Below are positions 8,811-18,209 of a stretch of 64,000 nt of DNA, piece after piece. Below the pieces are notes generated by a model. The model saw nothing but the letters and a program-made list of their open reading frames with translations. It searched no databases and was not told the DNA's origin. Made by a program: the position numbers and the translations under genes. Position 1 is the stretch's first letter. Each line of letters begins with the position of its first letter. The stretch is from Casp-alpha2 sp036337015. GTDB taxonomy: Bacteria; Pseudomonadota; Alphaproteobacteria; Rhodospirillales; Casp-alpha2. The DNA lies in assembly GCA_036337015.1 (NCBI GenBank), contig JAYZEZ010000008.1, positions 1-64,000 on the forward strand, read 5' to 3'.

Positions 8811-9481
8811 TAATTAAGGGCTCCTACAAATAGATCTAGAGTTCTTCTTAAAGCTAACTTTGAAGAATCTTCATCATATGAAGCTCGGTGATTACAATTA
8901 AACCCATGTCCGGCATCATAAAGATATACACTTACACCAGGATGTTTTTTCATAATTTTATCGACATCATCAATAGGTATGGATTGATCATTACGACCAA
9001 AATGAAGGATTGTATGACATTTTGGCGTTTCGTTAACAAGATCTATGATACCACCCCCATAATAACTTGATGCAGCCTCAAATTCTAAGCGACAAGCAGC
9101 TGCCCAGACAATTACACCACCCCAGCAATATCCAGTAATACCTACATTTCCAGCATTTTTAATAGAATCTAAAGCAGCCTTCACATCTAGTAAAACATTA
9201 TCTAAATTTTCATTCCCCTTCACTTTAAGCTTTTGACCTATAGCAATATCATCGGGCTCGTAACCCAACTCCACACCAGCTTCAAAACGGTCAAATATAG
9301 CAGGAGCAATAGCTATATATCCTTCACGCGCATAACTATCAGTGACCTCACGTATATGAATATTAACACCAAAGATTTCTTGAACAACTACTACACCACC
9401 TCTAGGCTCGCCTTCTGGCTCTGCACAATAGGCGTTTAATTTGTGACCATCACTAGCGGTCAATTGAATAATTTGTCCCAT
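8810..9481 (-). CDS. Dienelactone hydrolase family protein
   Basis: Alpha/beta-hydrolase of the carboxymethylenebutenolidase family. The Cys-Asp-His triad is readable: the nucleophile in GYCWGG, the acid in GRNDQSIP and the histidine in AGHGF. I use the ATG at 9481 (MGQIIQLTASDG..., 223 residues), which gives the normal family N-terminus; an earlier start at 9517 adds 12 atypical residues. It is first in the operon with mtnP and mtnA, with a one-base overlap. Its true substrate is unknown; the family is broad and often unrelated to aromatic catabolism. Confidence 0.87.
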   Translation of the reverse strand: MGQIIQLTASDGHKLNAYCAEPEGEPRGGVVVVQEIFGVNIHIREVTDSYAREGYIAIAPAIFDRFEAGVELGYEPDDIAIGQKLKVKGNENLDNVLLDVKAALDSIKNAGNVGITGYCWGGVIVWAAACRLEFEAASSYYGGGIIDLVNETPKCHTILHFGRNDQSIPIDDVDKIMKKHPGVSVYLYDAGHGFNCNHRASYDEDSSKLALRRTLDLFVGALN

Positions 9482-9571
9482 GGCATCTTCTTTCAATAAA
9501 ATACAATCGTATCTCAAAAAAATTACTCAGAAAAAATATGTAACTAAAAAGCGTTTCAAAAGTGTAATAAA

Positions 9572-10666
9572 TTAAATATTAAACCGAAAGAACATTACAT
9601 CACCATCTTTGACGACATATTCTCTACCCTCAGTACGCATCTTTCCAGCATCCTTAGCATTTTGCTCACCGCCATAAGAAATATAATCATCATATGAGAT
9701 TGTTTCCGCTGCTATAAACCCGCGTTTAAAATCTGAATGAATTGTACCAGCGGCTATTTCCGCAACTGAACCAGAAGGTATCGTCCATGCCCGCACCTCT
9801 TTTGGCCCGGCTGTAAAGAAAGTTAAATATCCTAAAAGATTATATCCAGCATGAACTAATCTTGATAGGCCAGTTTCACTTAAACCAAGCGTTTTCAGAA
9901 ACTCTTTACGTTCTATATGGTCAGTTAATTGTGCAACTTCTTCCTCAATTTTAGCAGAAATGATAATCGAATTTGCACCTTCAGCTTCAGCCATTGTAAT
10001 TGCAGCAGAACTTAGTTCATTTCCTTTTTCAGCCGAATTCTCATCAACATTTAGAACATAAAGAACCGGCTTCGATGAAAGAAGACCCATCATTTGGAAA
10101 ACTTTTTGATCATCATTTTCAAGAATCATATTTCGTGCTGGCTCTCCTTCTTCTAATAGGTCAAGAACACGATTAGCTATGGCTAATTCTTGTACTGCCA
10201 GTTTGTCCTGCCCACGTGCTTTTTTAGTCAAGGAATCCATACGTTTTGCAAGACTCTCCATATCTGCTAGCATTAATTCGGTAGAAACCGTTTGTGCATT
10301 AGACACAGGATCGACAACACCGTCTATCTCAATTTCAAAGCATCTTAACACATGAACGATAGCGTCAACTTCACGTATGTTCCCTAAAAACTTATTCCCA
10401 AGTCCCTCACCTTTGGATGCCCCTTTTACCAGACCTGCTATATCAACAAACTCCATTTGTGTTGGAAGAATGGTTTCTGGTTTAACGATAGAGGCTAAAA
10501 CTTCTAACCGATTATCTGGCACCGGTACTCGGCCAATGTTAGGTTCAATAGTAGTAAATGGGAAATTAGCCGCATCTGCTGCTTGGGTTTGGGTTAAAGC
10601 GTTAAATAATGTTGATTTGCCAACATTAGGAAGCCCCACAATTCCACAGTTAAACCCCATTTTCAT
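9572..10666 (-). CDS. ychF: Redox-responsive ATPase YchF (OLA1 family)
   Basis: P-loop NTPase of the Obg-related family, ribosome-associated, binding ATP rather than GTP. Walker A is GLPNVGKSTL near the N-terminus, switch II is DIAGLVKGASKGEGLGNKFL, and the specificity motif is NVDE instead of NKxD, as expected for YchF. The C-terminus has the TGS domain. It is 364 residues, standard length. The 5' end overlaps pth by 17 bases, the conserved pth-ychF arrangement. Confidence 0.97.
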   Translation of the reverse strand: MKMGFNCGIVGLPNVGKSTLFNALTQTQAADAANFPFTTIEPNIGRVPVPDNRLEVLASIVKPETILPTQMEFVDIAGLVKGASKGEGLGNKFLGNIREVDAIVHVLRCFEIEIDGVVDPVSNAQTVSTELMLADMESLAKRMDSLTKKARGQDKLAVQELAIANRVLDLLEEGEPARNMILENDDQKVFQMMGLLSSKPVLYVLNVDENSAEKGNELSSAAITMAEAEGANSIIISAKIEEEVAQLTDHIERKEFLKTLGLSETGLSRLVHAGYNLLGYLTFFTAGPKEVRAWTIPSGSVAEIAAGTIHSDFKRGFIAAETISYDDYISYGGEQNAKDAGKMRTEGREYVVKDGDVMFFRFNI

Positions 10667-11255
10667 TATCCGTCTTTTTAAAATTTAATGGCCTGAGTTT
10701 AGCTGCTACAAAGGTCATAAAATCGTTATCACATCCAGAAACCAAAAGATTTGCATTTGTAGAAATTGCCTCTAGAACTTTATTTAGCCATTCGGTGTCA
10801 TCTTTGGAAAAATCCTTTAGGACATGACCTATGACCAGATTTTTATCGCCGGGATGACCAATTCCAATTCTAACCCTGCAATAATCTGGCCCTATATGTT
10901 TGTGAATGGAACGAAGCCCGTTATGACCTGAATGCCCACCACCTCTTTTAACTCGCACCTTAGCATTCGCCAAATCCAATTCATCATGAAAAACAAATAT
11001 TCTATTGGGCTCTATTTTAAAATAATTACATACAGCAGAAACTGACCGACCAGAATCATTCATATAGGTATCCGGTTTTAAAGCAATGACCCTTTCTCCA
11101 TCAATCACGCCATCAGCTATATTACCATGAAATTTTTTAGAGAAAGAACTAAAAGAATAATGTCGTACGATTGCATCTAGTGCCATAAAGCCAATGTTAT
11201 GACGATTATTAGCATACCCTGACCCAGGATTTCCTAAACCAACAAGCAAAAGCAT
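10650..11255 (-). CDS. pth: Peptidyl-tRNA hydrolase
   Basis: Releases tRNA from prematurely dropped peptidyl-tRNA. Motifs: VGLGNPG at the N-terminus, the catalytic histidine in RHNIGFMALD, PDTYMNDSG, and FHDELDL followed by RGGGHSGHNGLRS. It is 201 residues, the usual length. It lies between rplY (about 25 bases upstream) and ychF (overlapping), a translation-linked operon common in proteobacteria. Confidence 0.97.
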   Translation of the reverse strand: MLLLVGLGNPGSGYANNRHNIGFMALDAIVRHYSFSSFSKKFHGNIADGVIDGERVIALKPDTYMNDSGRSVSAVCNYFKIEPNRIFVFHDELDLANAKVRVKRGGGHSGHNGLRSIHKHIGPDYCRVRIGIGHPGDKNLVIGHVLKDFSKDDTEWLNKVLEAISTNANLLVSGCDNDFMTFVAAKLRPLNFKKTDNENGV

Positions 11256-11279
11256 TAATTGTCCTCCAGCAAAGGAAGG

Positions 11280-11978
11280 TTAGTCTTGCTCGCCTTCTGC
11301 TTTTTCTTCTGCTTCTGCTTCAGCAACAACTTCGCTTTCTTCGGTAGCTGCGCCTTCTTCAGCCTCCCCTTCCTCGCCTTCTGTATCTTCTACTTCATCA
11401 GTTTCTACAAGTAGAGTCGGTGCAGCAATAGTAGCTATAGTAAAGTCACGGTCAGAAATAGTCAGCTCTGTACTATCGGGGAGTTTAACTTGACTAATAT
11501 GAATATTATCACCAATTTCAAGCCCTGATAAATCAACAAAAATACTTTCTGGAATATCATCCGGCTTACAGCGTAATTCAATGGTATGTCGGACTACATT
11601 TAGAACTCCCCCTCGCTTAAGACCTGGACTTTCTTCATGATTACCAAATAAAACCTGAACATCAATATTAAGCAATGTAGTTGCACTAAACCTCATAAAG
11701 TCAACATGAATAGGCATATCTGTTACAGGATCCAATTGAAGATCTCGGGCCAGAACCTTATGCTTTTGGCCCTTGACATCAATTTCAAAAACACGAGCAA
11801 AAAAACCAGGTCCGCTAAGCTGTTTTTGTAGATCGTTTGGACTAACAGAAATGAGCATTGGCTCTTCTTTGTTCCCATAAATAATACAAGGAATCAGCCC
11901 TGAACGACGCGTCGCACGTGCATCTCCAGTACCATTACTAATACGAGTTTCTGCTTCAAGAATCACAGATTGAGCCAT
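11280..11978 (-). CDS. rplY: 50S ribosomal protein L25 (long Ctc/TL5 form)
   Basis: Binds 5S rRNA in the large subunit. The N-terminal L25 domain (about 1-95, with GDARATRRSGLIPCIIYG) is followed by the beta-rich TL5 C-terminal domain (about 96-190). The last roughly 40 residues are almost wholly Glu/Ala, a disordered acidic tail seen in many alphaproteobacterial L25 proteins. At 232 residues this is the long form. It sits upstream of pth and 121 bases downstream of prs. Confidence 0.96.
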   Translation of the reverse strand: MAQSVILEAETRISNGTGDARATRRSGLIPCIIYGNKEEPMLISVSPNDLQKQLSGPGFFARVFEIDVKGQKHKVLARDLQLDPVTDMPIHVDFMRFSATTLLNIDVQVLFGNHEESPGLKRGGVLNVVRHTIELRCKPDDIPESIFVDLSGLEIGDNIHISQVKLPDSTELTISDRDFTIATIAAPTLLVETDEVEDTEGEEGEAEEGAATEESEVVAEAEAEEKAEGEQD

Positions 11979-12099
11979 AATAGAATCTCCAAAAAATTCG
12001 CCTGCTTAATACTTCCTATTTGTATTGCTGACGATACTCCACTACATAGGGTGAGGATTAATACCTGCCTGTGACCATCTGGTCAATCAAGGAAATACT

Positions 12100-13032
12100 T
12101 TAATCAAACAGGCTAGATACAGAAGTTTCATCGCTGATCCGACTTATCGCTTCTGCCATAAGTGGAGCAATTGTCAATTGTTCTATATTATGCGAATCAC
12201 GAACAGCTTCTGTACCCTTAATGGAATCCGTAATCACAAGCTTTTCTAGAGGAGAGGAAGTCACCCGTGCAACAGCTCCACCAGAAAGCACCCCATGCGT
12301 AACATAAGCTTTTACTGATGTTGCGCCTTGATCCATTAGAGCTACAGCTGCATTACACAATGTCCCAGCAGAATCAACTATGTCATCAACCAGCACACAA
12401 CGACGCTCCTTAACATCACCAATAATATTAATAACTTCAGAAATACCAGCCTTCTCTCGACGTTTATCAATAATAGCAAGATCGACATTTAGACGTTTAG
12501 CCAACCCTCGAGCACGCAAAACCCCTCCAACATCAGGTGACACAATAACTAAATCATCGCCATTCAATTTATCATTGATATCCTTTACCAACACTGGAGC
12601 TGCATACAGATTATCTGTTGGAATATCGAAAAATCCTTGTATTTGCCCTGCATGCAAATCCATAGACAACACCCTGTCAGCTCCAGCCTCAGTAATCAAA
12701 TTTGCCACTAATTTAGCAGAAATCGGAGTTCTAGGACCTGATTTACGATCTTGTCGAGCATATCCAAAATACGGGATTACTGCCGTAATTCTGCGAGCAG
12801 AACCACGCCTAAGCGCATCCAATGCAACTAAGAGTTCCATCAAGTTATCGTTAGCGGGATATGATGTAGACTGTATAAAAAAAACATCCTCACCACGAAC
12901 ATTCTCTTCAATTTCAACAAAAACTTCCATATCCGAAAAACGTCGGATACTAGCTTTAATCAAAGGCTGATTAATGCAGGCTGAAATTGCCTCGGCTAAT
13001 GGCCTATTACTATTACCGGCGAGAATTTTCAT
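12100..13032 (-). CDS. prs: Ribose-phosphate pyrophosphokinase
   Basis: Makes PRPP from ribose-5-phosphate and ATP for nucleotide, His and Trp synthesis. Visible: the flexible-loop block YFGYARQDRKSGPRTPIS, the catalytic histidine in DLHAGQIQGFF, and the PRPP-binding loop VLVDDIVDSAGTL. It is 310 residues, the normal class I length. It is first of a prs-rplY-pth-ychF series on the minus strand, preceded by about 220 AT-rich bases that should contain its promoter. Confidence 0.97.
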   Translation of the reverse strand: MKILAGNSNRPLAEAISACINQPLIKASIRRFSDMEVFVEIEENVRGEDVFFIQSTSYPANDNLMELLVALDALRRGSARRITAVIPYFGYARQDRKSGPRTPISAKLVANLITEAGADRVLSMDLHAGQIQGFFDIPTDNLYAAPVLVKDINDKLNGDDLVIVSPDVGGVLRARGLAKRLNVDLAIIDKRREKAGISEVINIIGDVKERRCVLVDDIVDSAGTLCNAAVALMDQGATSVKAYVTHGVLSGGAVARVTSSPLEKLVITDSIKGTEAVRDSHNIEQLTIAPLMAEAISRISDETSVSSLFD

Positions 13033-13253
13033 AATCTCAAAATCGCTCCATACATCATTTGGAAGCGCCGGAATTTAACAGCGGATAGAGCTTCTGTAAA
13101 TCCTTCATTCACAATCAAGTTTTTCTGTAAATGTATTTCACATTAATCATCATCTTGATTCATAAACACTGCAAACAATTTTTGTATACTAGTTTATCAT
13201 TTCTTAAAGTATATTTAGTAAAAATATCAAATAAATAATTTTCTTAATATTCA

Positions 13254-14237
13254 CTAAAGGCCTTCCAAATCTAGTTTTGGCAAAGGAAGGATAGGCTCCT
13301 TCGGATCCGAGAGAACTTCCATCTTTGAATTTCGTTCTTGAAGTTTAGATGAATCATGTTTAGCAATAACTCCCTTAATACCAGGCAGCGCAGCTTCAGC
13401 GATGACTTTTGCTAAATCACCCCAAGCATCAGAGAAAGTTCCTGACTTTACTACATTCTTCTGTATAGCTTTTCCTACCTTCTGACTGTTTGAATTTAAA
13501 ACTATCCAAACAATTTCAACCTTCTGTAGACCATTCTTAGATGGTTCTACATTAACGTTACCTTCTAAAAAGTATTGGGCTGAATAAGGATTATCTGCTA
13601 GTGGGATCCCATCCCTCAAAAATACATTTTTTATGGATGAAGTTAGTGAAACATTGCCATCACCAGGAGCATTTGTAACAGAATTAATCCAGACACCCCA
13701 AAGCTTTGGTTTTATCAAAGTTGATTCCGGAATTTTAGTTTCTTTGCTTTCATTGATTATAGATGAAATAATTTCGGGAGCGACTTTTCCTATTTCATCT
13801 ATGAGAACTGGTGACCCGAAATACCAATCACTTAAAGAACCAGGAACACCCATCTCTTCTGAACCAATTAATTTATCTGAAAAATCAAAAACTGTCCATG
13901 TAATTACCGCCACATGGGGCTTTGATAAATCTTCTTTATTAATAACAGCCTTACTTTTAAGTCTATATCGACTATTAACTTTAGGATCTTTGGTGGCCCT
14001 AATACCACGCAGTTTTAAGCCCTTAATAATTGAATCTGACAACAGCTTTGACATTGGCTTGGATGTACCATCAATAGGTTGGATCCAAATGCCACGTGCT
14101 ACAACCTCAGTTACAAGAGGGTTATCCACATCTATTTTAGGTGAAGGAGAAAGAAAAGTTAATTGCCCACAAGATATTATAAATGATAGCAGACAAATAA
14201 CCAAAATAATCTGAAATTGTCTTGTTATCGAATTCAT
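13254..14237 (-). CDS. Hypothetical lipoprotein with two tandem homologous domains
   Basis: I do not recognise a named family. A signal peptide ends in a lipobox FIISC with C23 as the lipidated residue, so the protein is probably membrane-anchored in the periplasm. The body repeats itself. Residues 49-160 (beginning GIWIQP) and 181-290 (beginning GVWINS) share SxSIK..L..G, a Y.L...A/V.I strand pair, V.I.W.V and a late G..SD.W block. The C-terminus is proline-rich and probably disordered. It lies between prs and pgeF on the same strand with about 75 bases before pgeF. Function is unknown; an envelope role is inferred from the lipobox only. Confidence 0.75.
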   Translation of the reverse strand: MNSITRQFQIILVICLLSFIISCGQLTFLSPSPKIDVDNPLVTEVVARGIWIQPIDGTSKPMSKLLSDSIIKGLKLRGIRATKDPKVNSRYRLKSKAVINKEDLSKPHVAVITWTVFDFSDKLIGSEEMGVPGSLSDWYFGSPVLIDEIGKVAPEIISSIINESKETKIPESTLIKPKLWGVWINSVTNAPGDGNVSLTSSIKNVFLRDGIPLADNPYSAQYFLEGNVNVEPSKNGLQKVEIVWIVLNSNSQKVGKAIQKNVVKSGTFSDAWGDLAKVIAEAALPGIKGVIAKHDSSKLQERNSKMEVLSDPKEPILPLPKLDLEGL

Positions 14238-14314
14238 TACTTTAACTCAAAGCACATGCAACCATGAGCGCGAGCATCATAGCCACCGAGATTATAAATA
14301 TATGTGGCATTCTA

Positions 14315-15091
14315 TCACCCGTCCGCTAGTACTATTGCAGATAAACTACGACCGTAATCGGTTTCACCTTGGTGAGTTGCCCTACGATAACTAAAAAATC
14401 GAGCACCATCCGAATATGTATCTTGGCCTGTCGATTCATAAGAAACACCAAGTTTATTAAGTTTTTCTCCAATAAAAGCTGGCAAATCGAACCTAAAGTA
14501 TCCTTTCCGATCAGAAAGCGTAAAAAAATCAACATTCTCTGGATTTAAACTAATAAACTTATCTCGAAATTCTTTGCCTACTTCATAGGAAGTTCTGTGT
14601 ATACAAGGTCCAATCGCTGCAGAAATATTAGATGTATTCGCACCTAAATTTACCATTGCTTCCACAGTCGCCTCAATTACACCTGCTAAAGCACCTTTCC
14701 AACCTGCATGGGCCGCTCCTATCACCCCTGAACCTGAATTCGCATATCCATCTGCAAATAGCACAGGCACACAATCAGCTGTTAAGATACCTAAAGCCAA
14801 ACCAGTATGCCTAGTAACAGCTGCATCTCCTTGAGGTGAATTGCTCGGTGACCAAGCTTTGTTAACTACTACAACATTAGACGAATGTGTCTGATAAAGC
14901 GTCAATAACTCTCCCTCTTCGACTAAACACTTAAGTGCAAGAGATCTATTTAAAGCAATTAAATCCGGATCATCACTAGATCCAAAACCGCAATTTAAAG
15001 TGCCATAAATACCTTGGCTAACCCCGCCTTCGCGGGTAAAGAAAGCATGTTTAACTCTGGTTGAGTGCCTTAAAATATTTGCAGTAATCAT
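14315..15091 (-). CDS. pgeF: Peptidoglycan editing factor PgeF (YfiH/laccase-domain protein)
   Basis: Multicopper-oxidase-unrelated YfiH fold. In E. coli PgeF removes mis-incorporated amino acids from UDP-MurNAc, and homologues have purine nucleoside activity. The metal-site residues are readable in QTHSSNV, TADCVPVL, AAHAGWKGALAG and AIGPCIHRTSYEVG. I start at the ATG at 15091 (MITANILRH, 259 residues); the TTG 12 bases earlier is less likely. It is downstream of the NDUFAF7-like methyltransferase and lgt in an order common in Alphaproteobacteria, so envelope biogenesis fits. Confidence 0.92.
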   Translation of the reverse strand: MITANILRHSTRVKHAFFTREGGVSQGIYGTLNCGFGSSDDPDLIALNRSLALKCLVEEGELLTLYQTHSSNVVVVNKAWSPSNSPQGDAAVTRHTGLALGILTADCVPVLFADGYANSGSGVIGAAHAGWKGALAGVIEATVEAMVNLGANTSNISAAIGPCIHRTSYEVGKEFRDKFISLNPENVDFFTLSDRKGYFRFDLPAFIGEKLNKLGVSYESTGQDTYSDGARFFSYRRATHQGETDYGRSLSAIVLADG

Positions 15092-15134
15092 TACTACTAA
15101 CAATACATTTTATAAATGACTATCGACATAATTA

Positions 15135-16238
15135 TTAAAATCCAGGTGGCGCTAGTAATCCAGGGCTTGTAATTGCCAGAACCTTAAACAAAGAACCCAT
15201 ACCATTTTCTGACGTTAGCCGGGACAATGCGTCTGTAATCTCATGAGCATTAGAAGGAGATGATTGAGTGAGAACACTTGCACGAGCTTGGATGCCTAAC
15301 GCATTTAGAAAATCACCTTGAGTAACTGGTCCAAAGACTGATGCACCAGAATTAGTAGCAACCTTGCAAAGCGCACCAAAATCTACATGGGCAGTTATAT
15401 CTGCTGTACCCGGTTCGACCATAGGATCATGTGAGGCATGACTTTTAACTGCTTGCAGTGTATCTCCACAAGCTGTCATGTTATGTCCATAATCTATTAT
15501 TAAAACACAACCACGATTACGTTTTAGTCTACAAGAGATTTCGTGTATCAAATCTGAAGCGGCCGGACGAACTTCAATAATATCACCAGAACAAACATTT
15601 TTTAGATCTGATGGCACAATTCCTTCTTCAGGTGATGACTCAGAAATTACAAAATGAAACTTAAATGGCTCTGATTTAGAGATATCTATTAAGCGTTCTC
15701 GCCAACCCTGAGAAGTTTTCTGAAATTGTCGAATTCCTAAAACATCAATAAATTCGTTAGCGATTACAGCAAATGGTCCTTCAGGAACTTCTGTAAATTG
15801 GCTAATCCACCTCAAGGCCCGTACCCTACGCACCTCATTACCAATCGAATCTAACAAAGTATCTTCCTGCAAACCCTTCATCATTGGACTGATTTCAACT
15901 AAGGATAAATCAAGGGATTCTAAAAAACCATCAACACCTCGACTAACACGTAAAATATCAGACATCAAAGTGCCACGGCCCGGGCCGAGTTCAATCAAAT
16001 TAAATGGCTCTAACGCACCCATTTCTCGCCACTGCACACCCAACCACAAGCCTATTAATTCTCCAAACATTTGACTAATTTCAGGCGCTGTAATGAAATC
16101 CCCACTACAACCAAAAGGACTTTCAGCCATGTAATATCCGAGACGTGGGTGACCCAATGCTTCCTCCATATATTGAGCGATAGTGATAGGACCCTCGGCT
16201 AATATAAGTTGTTTTATTTGATCACTTAAGTTTGGCAT
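15135..16238 (-). CDS. SAM-dependent methyltransferase, NDUFAF7/MidA family
   Basis: The eukaryotic homologue NDUFAF7 methylates an arginine of the NDUFS2 subunit during complex I assembly; the bacterial role is inferred from this. Family features: an N-terminal GPITIAQYMEEALGHPRLGYY block (about 16-36), DFITAPEISQMFGELIG (about 47-63), the SAM loop NLIELGPGRGTLM (about 80-92), and DYGH further on. It is 367 residues, normal for the family. It starts 2 bases after the lgt stop, so it is in one operon with lgt and pgeF. Confidence 0.93.
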   Translation of the reverse strand: MPNLSDQIKQLILAEGPITIAQYMEEALGHPRLGYYMAESPFGCSGDFITAPEISQMFGELIGLWLGVQWREMGALEPFNLIELGPGRGTLMSDILRVSRGVDGFLESLDLSLVEISPMMKGLQEDTLLDSIGNEVRRVRALRWISQFTEVPEGPFAVIANEFIDVLGIRQFQKTSQGWRERLIDISKSEPFKFHFVISESSPEEGIVPSDLKNVCSGDIIEVRPAASDLIHEISCRLKRNRGCVLIIDYGHNMTACGDTLQAVKSHASHDPMVEPGTADITAHVDFGALCKVATNSGASVFGPVTQGDFLNALGIQARASVLTQSSPSNAHEITDALSRLTSENGMGSLFKVLAITSPGLLAPPGF

Positions 16239-16240
16239 TT

Positions 16241-17035
16241 CTAGACTTTCTGCCTAGATCGTTGAACTAACCAAAAACCTACTATAACCAACGGAATCGA
16301 TAACAGCTGTCCAGTTGTAAAACCAAAGCTCAAAAAACCTATATGAGAATCTGGTTGACGGAAGAACTCCGCTCCAATTCGAACAATTCCATATCCAGAA
16401 AAAAATATACCTGTTAAAAATCCAGGGCGTAAACGTAAAGATAAATATTTAAACAAAAAAATCATAAGTAAAAATAACAACAAACCCTCACCTATGGCTT
16501 CATATATTTGACTTGGATGGCGAGAATTTGGACCGCCATTAGGGAAAACTACAGCCCAAGAAACATCGCTAATTCGGCCATAAAGTTCACCATTTATGAA
16601 ATTGGCTAGACGCCCAAAAAATAAACCAATAGGAGCTACGCAAGCTATACGATCTGCAAACGACCATAAATCAATACTACGTTTACGACAAAATATGATG
16701 GTTGATACAATTACACCAAGCAAGCCCCCGTGAAAAGACATCCCGCCTTGCCAGATGGCTAATATATAAAAAGGATTATCGATGTATAGGTTGAAATTGT
16801 AAAATAAAACATAACCCAAACGACCACCTAAAATTACTCCAAGTGTTGCCCAGATTAAAAAATCATCAACCTCTTCTATCTTTACCAATCTAGGCGGCAG
16901 TTGAACTAGTCTTCTTAACAACCACCACCCCAACATAAGTCCAATTATATATGCAAGCGAATACCATCGGATTTCTACTGGACCCATACTGAAAATGACT
17001 GGATCGATAGCTGGGAAGGGGATTAATAGACTCAT
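16241..17035 (-). CDS. lgt: Prolipoprotein diacylglyceryl transferase
   Basis: Inner-membrane enzyme that transfers diacylglycerol from phosphatidylglycerol to the lipobox cysteine of prelipoproteins, the first step for lipoproteins such as the one at 13254. About seven hydrophobic helices are visible. The Lgt signature is intact: GGMSFHGGLLG, then GRLANFINGELYGR, and HPSQIYEA. It is 264 residues, normal. It lies upstream of the NDUFAF7-like gene with only 2 bases between. Confidence 0.97.
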   Translation of the reverse strand: MSLLIPFPAIDPVIFSMGPVEIRWYSLAYIIGLMLGWWLLRRLVQLPPRLVKIEEVDDFLIWATLGVILGGRLGYVLFYNFNLYIDNPFYILAIWQGGMSFHGGLLGVIVSTIIFCRKRSIDLWSFADRIACVAPIGLFFGRLANFINGELYGRISDVSWAVVFPNGGPNSRHPSQIYEAIGEGLLLFLLMIFLFKYLSLRLRPGFLTGIFFSGYGIVRIGAEFFRQPDSHIGFLSFGFTTGQLLSIPLVIVGFWLVQRSRQKV

Positions 17036-17081
17036 TTATTGTTAAGCTCTAACCATACACCTAAGTAGATAATGTAAAGTT

Positions 17082-18068
17082 TCAGCGATATAAATCATCA
17101 GTGTTAAGAAAGCCAGAAACATATTTTTCGATTCCGTCTTCTAAGGTTGTGAAGGGCTGATCGTATCCGGCAGCTTTCAAACGATCCATCCTTGCCTCAG
17201 TAAAATATTGGTATTTTGCACGAATTTCTATCGGGGTGTCCACATATTCAATTTTCACATCCTGACCAAGAGTATCATATACAGCCTTAGTCAAATCAAA
17301 AAAGCTTCGGGCTTGTCCAGTGCCACAATTAAACAGACCTTTCACCTTAGGAGATTTCAGTAGCCAAGTGATTACATCAACGCAATCACCAACCCATACA
17401 AAATCTCGCATTTGCCCACCATTTTCATAGTCTGGATGATGTGATTTAAATAATGTTGATGGTGCACAATCCGAAGCGTTTGGAAATACTTGGCAAATAA
17501 CACTTCGCATTCGACCTTTATGGTATTCGTTAGGTCCATAAACATTAAAGAATTTCAACCCTACCCATTGTGGCGGACTAGGTTCATTTGCCTCGACCAT
17601 TTTTACGACTCGACAATCAAACAGGTTTTTGCTCCATCCATAAGCATTAAGCGGCCGAAGAGAAGATAAGGCCTGAAGAGATTCATTGTCATCAAAGCCA
17701 TTACAACCATCGCCATAAGTTGCGGCCGAAGATGCAAAAATTAGACGAACGCGATTGTTTGCACACCATTTCCAAATATCTAAAGAAAAACGAAAATTGG
17801 TGTCTATAATAAGGTCTACATTTTTTTCGGTAGTAGAAGAAATTGCGCCCATATGAATTATAGCATCAATTTCGGATGAATTATCTTCAAGAAATTCAAA
17901 TAATTGTTCAGGCGCTATAATTTCCCACAAGTTTCTTTTAGCAATATTGCGCCACTTAACTCCCTCGTTAAGTCTATCACATACAATTAATTTTCCTAAG
18001 CCAAGCTCTTCAAGAGCCCAAACTATATTTGATCCAATAAATCCGGCCCCACCTGTGACTACATACAT
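17082..18068 (-). CDS. hldD: ADP-L-glycero-D-manno-heptose 6-epimerase
   Basis: Extended SDR enzyme making the heptose donor of the LPS inner core. NAD-binding TGGAGFIGS is at 5-13, the catalytic Ser/Thr lies in FASSAATYGD (111-120) and Y143xxxK147 (YGWSK) completes the active site. The C-terminal half contains the sugar-nucleotide segment with NVYGPNEYHKGRM. At 328 residues it matches the family. This implies a heptose-containing LPS. It is on the same strand as lgt, with a 46-base gap. Confidence 0.95.
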   Translation of the reverse strand: MYVVTGGAGFIGSNIVWALEELGLGKLIVCDRLNEGVKWRNIAKRNLWEIIAPEQLFEFLEDNSSEIDAIIHMGAISSTTEKNVDLIIDTNFRFSLDIWKWCANNRVRLIFASSAATYGDGCNGFDDNESLQALSSLRPLNAYGWSKNLFDCRVVKMVEANEPSPPQWVGLKFFNVYGPNEYHKGRMRSVICQVFPNASDCAPSTLFKSHHPDYENGGQMRDFVWVGDCVDVITWLLKSPKVKGLFNCGTGQARSFFDLTKAVYDTLGQDVKIEYVDTPIEIRAKYQYFTEARMDRLKAAGYDQPFTTLEDGIEKYVSGFLNTDDLYR

Positions 18069-18147
18069 TTCTTACTGTCCTATTGTTAATATAGACTTTT
18101 ATAATTCCCCGGGCGCCTAGTCGCAAGGGTGACAGAGACCTACTTCG

Positions 18148-18176
18148 TTGCGTTTGGCGTCAACAAAGAACATAAT
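18148..18176 (+). promoter_or_regulatory. Candidate promoter of ubiK
   Basis: TTGCGT (18148-18153) and CATAAT (18171-18176) are separated by 17 bases. They place a start site about 15-20 bases before a strong ribosome-binding site. The region lies between divergent hldD and ubiK. Confidence 0.45.
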
Positions 18177-18209
18177 GAAAATTAATAATTGCTAGACAGG
18201 AGATTTCAA

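Noticed and set aside
12073..12084. GACCATCTGGTC as a terminator between prs and rplY
   Set aside because: The arms are 5 bases with a two-base loop and there is no T-run; too weak to call.
12380..12970. A 196-codon plus-strand frame
   Set aside because: It lies entirely opposite prs, which has complete PRPP synthase motifs; long antisense frames are expected there.
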